This document shows, piece after piece, positions 14,600 through 16,683 of a stretch of DNA of 16,683 nucleotides. Within the stretch, counting starts at the first letter, position 1. Each line of letters opens with the position of its first letter. The position numbers were made by a program, and so were the translations under genes. Source of the stretch: Bacteroidales bacterium (GTDB lineage: Bacteria; Bacteroidota; Bacteroidia; Bacteroidales; B18-G4). The notes beneath the pieces were generated by a model. The model ran no database searches, had not been told where the DNA came from, and was given only the letters and a program-made list of their open reading frames with translations. The stretch covers positions 1 to 16,683 of the forward strand of contig JAGLYE010000009.1 of assembly GCA_023132505.1 (NCBI GenBank), in the 5' to 3' direction.

Positions 14600-16683
14600 T
14601 TATTTATTCTTTTTCTTCCGAAGCTGGCTGATCAGTTTTGTAGGCACATCTTTTAGCTTTTTATCACCGCCAAGCAGGTCATAAGCAATCGGGCTGGCTG
14701 TGAAAAGAGATGAGTATGTACCGATTATAATACCCGTCAGCAAGGCAAAGGCAAAGCCGCGGATCACTTCACCGCCGAAGAGGAAGATAGAAAGGAGTAC
14801 AACGATGGTTGTCCCTGAAGTGTTAAGGGTACGTGCCAGGGTACTGTTCAGCGCTGCGTTCATGTTTTCACGCATATCCTTTTTCGGGTAAAGTCCGGAA
14901 AACTCCCTGATCCTGTCGAAAATAATCACGGTATCGTTTATAGAGTAACCAATAATAGTAAGGATCGCAGCAATAAATGCCTGGTCAATCTCCATGCTGA
15001 ACGGCAGGATATTATAAAATATTGAGAATATTCCAATAATGATCAGCGAATCGTGGATCAAGGCTATCAGACCGGAAAGGCCAAACTGCCATTTGCGGAA
15101 CCTGATCGCGATGTAAATAAAGATCACCAGCAGAGCAATGGCAATTGCACGCCAGGCCCTGTACTTGATATCATCGGCGATGACAGGGTCAACCTTCTGT
15201 GAGCTAAGGATTCCCATCATCTTGCTTTCATTTTCAACATCCGTGCTAAAGTCCCTGTATTCCATCTCTTGATCGGTATAGAAAGGCTTCAGGCTGTGGA
15301 ACAACTTCACCTGGATTATTGAATCCACTTCAGGCGATTTGTCGTCGATGAGGTATTTTGTTGTTATCTTAACCTGTTTTGAAGGCCCGAAAGTTTTTAC
15401 TTCAGGCGCATTGTTATCGAATTCTGCAGTAAGTGCAGCCCTCACGTCACCGGTAGATACCGGTTGGTCGAAACGGACAACATAAGTACGCCCACCGGTG
15501 AAGTCAATACCGGGGTTCAGTCCCTTGGTGAACAGGGAAGCCACACCGGCAATAATAATGACAGCAGAAAGGATGTAAGCTTTCTTACGCATTCCCAGGA
15601 AATCAATGTTGACGTCAACCAACCAATTACGGGTATACTTATTGGAGAAGGATAACTTTTTGTTTTTGTTCAGCAAGGTGGTAAAGACCAACCTTGAGAT
15701 GAAGATGGCTGAGAACAGTGATGACAGGATACCGATGATCAGCGTGGTGGCAAAACCCTGTACCGGGCCTGTACCGAATATATAGAGCACGATACCTGTC
15801 AGCAATGTTGTGACGTTACCATCGATGATGGCTGAGTAAGCATTTTTATAACCATCTGCTATGGCAAGGCGCATTCCTTTTCCTGCCCTGAGTTCTTCCT
15901 TGATACGCTCATAGATGATCACATTGGCATCCACTGCCATACCTACGGTCAGTACGATACCGGCAATACCGGGAAGCGTTAGCACAGCCTGCAGTGAGGC
16001 CAGCACGCCAAAGATGAAGAAAATGTTTGTTAGCAGGGCCAGGTTGGCTACCCATCCTGCACGGTTATAGAATAATATCATAAATATAAGCACCAGGATG
16101 AATGCGATCACGAACGACCACAAACCGGATGAAATAGCTTCGGCACCCAATGAGGGACCTACAACCTCTTCTTCCACGATCCTGGCTGGTGCCGGAAGTT
16201 TACCGGCTTTCAGGATGTTGGCAAGGTCTTTTGCTTCGTTGAGGTCACCGATCCCGGTAATGCTTGACCTCCCATTTGGAATTTCGCCATTAACATTAGG
16301 ATAAGAATAAACATATCCGTCGAGGACGATGGCTATCTGTTTGCCAATGTTATTGCCAGTGAGTCTTCTCCAAACCTTGGCACCATCGCTGTTCATGCTC
16401 ATGGAGACCTCAACCTGTCCCATCTGGTTATAATCCTGACGGGCATCCACGATAACATCACCGGTGAGTGGTGCACGTTTGTCGCGGGTGGTTACCTTAA
16501 GGGCTACGAGTTCGAGAATGTCAGAATTTGGATCCCTGGGCTTATTGGCCCATAAAAGTTTGAGATCAACCGGGAAAACTTCTTTAGCCCTTTTCAGCAT
16601 ATTGTTGATACGGGAAGTATCCTGTATACGTGCACGGCCTACCGTGGCTGAATTGTAAGGCCTTCCTTCCTGGTCAACAGAAA
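14600..16683 (-). CDS. secDF: SecDF fused preprotein translocase subunit, N-terminus beyond the window
   Basis: The fused SecD-SecF accessory translocase uses the proton gradient to help pull preproteins through SecYEG into the periplasm. The frame is open to the right edge: another 27 codons (SVDQEGRPYNSATVGRARIQ and so on) precede the Met at 16600, so that Met is not the true start. About 693 residues are visible of roughly 1000. Counting from that Met, the SecD periplasmic domain runs to about 145 and the SecD membrane bundle covers about 158-308, with GMAVDANVIIYERIKEE at 220-236. The SecF half starts near 335, with its signature GLNPGIDFTGG at 360-370 and periplasmic loop to about 475. 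The SecF bundle with GYSINDTVIIFDR at 551-563 follows, then a Lys-rich end. The fusion is the normal Bacteroidota arrangement. A strong terminator follows 24 bases after the stop. Confidence 0.96.
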   Translation of the reverse strand, partial: SVDQEGRPYNSATVGRARIQDTSRINNMLKRAKEVFPVDLKLLWANKPRDPNSDILELVALKVTTRDKRAPLTGDVIVDARQDYNQMGQVEVSMSMNSDGAKVWRRLTGNNIGKQIAIVLDGYVYSYPNVNGEIPNGRSSITGIGDLNEAKDLANILKAGKLPAPARIVEEEVVGPSLGAEAISSGLWSFVIAFILVLIFMILFYNRAGWVANLALLTNIFFIFGVLASLQAVLTLPGIAGIVLTVGMAVDANVIIYERIKEELRAGKGMRLAIADGYKNAYSAIIDGNVTTLLTGIVLYIFGTGPVQGFATTLIIGILSSLFSAIFISRLVFTTLLNKNKKLSFSNKYTRNWLVDVNIDFLGMRKKAYILSAVIIIAGVASLFTKGLNPGIDFTGGRTYVVRFDQPVSTGDVRAALTAEFDNNAPEVKTFGPSKQVKITTKYLIDDKSPEVDSIIQVKLFHSLKPFYTDQEMEYRDFSTDVENESKMMGILSSQKVDPVIADDIKYRAWRAIAIALLVIFIYIAIRFRKWQFGLSGLIALIHDSLIIIGIFSIFYNILPFSMEIDQAFIAAILTIIGYSINDTVIIFDRIREFSGLYPKKDMRENMNAALNSTLARTLNTSGTTIVVLLSIFLFGGEVIRGFAFALLTGIIIGTYSSLFTASPIAYDLLGGDKKLKDVPTKLISQLRKKKNK

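Noticed and set aside
14600..16600. Met at 16600 as the start of SecDF
   Set aside because: The same frame continues without a stop to the window edge with SecD-like sequence (RPYNSATVGRA), so the gene is cut by the window and starts outside it.

Overview
The window looks like a chromosomal segment from a member of the Bacteroidota, probably a Bacteroidales/Marinilabiliales-like lineage. Four things point there: a secreted protein with a C-terminal type IX secretion (T9SS) sorting domain; a PorE-like TPR/PD40/OmpA protein; a fused SecDF; and promoter -7 elements close to TAnnTTTG. The protein sequences of HtpG, PurM, IlvE and RF1 also read as Bacteroidota versions. No rRNA, tRNA, CRISPR array or insertion sequence was seen.

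Layout, left to right. (1) 1-297: the first codons of a minus-strand secreted protein run off the left edge. Behind them lies a 39-codon Gly/Ser-rich ORF that resembles the tail of a TPM-domain (YgcG-like) protein with no body attached. (2) 298-2202: minus-strand htpG, divergent from a plus-strand DUF554-type membrane protein gene (2300-2974). (3) 2982-7201: a minus-strand cassette of three exported proteins. In transcription order these are a YadA-head-like repeat protein with a conserved Bacteroidota C-terminal coiled coil, a small predicted outer-membrane beta-barrel, and a T9SS-sorted alpha/beta hydrolase. (4) 7202-7472: a non-coding upstream region, then plus-strand ilvE (7473-8492). (5) 8504-11678: minus-strand purM, prfA and pyrF, converging on ilvE. 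(6) 11684-14155: the large PorE-like envelope protein, whose stop codon is only a few bases from the purM start. (7) 14214-14513: tatA/E. (8) 14600-16683: secDF, incomplete at the right edge, ending in a strong intrinsic terminator just before tatA.

Functionally the window mixes housekeeping (chaperone, BCAA transamination, purine and pyrimidine synthesis, translation termination) with envelope and export functions (SecDF, Tat, PorE-like protein, T9SS cargo, beta-barrel). The most unusual item is the extra C-terminal domain of the PorE-like protein. It reads as a retropepsin-like fold whose catalytic Asp-Thr-Gly triad is replaced. The three-gene exported cassette is the most likely uncharacterised system. 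No defence or mobile system was recognised.
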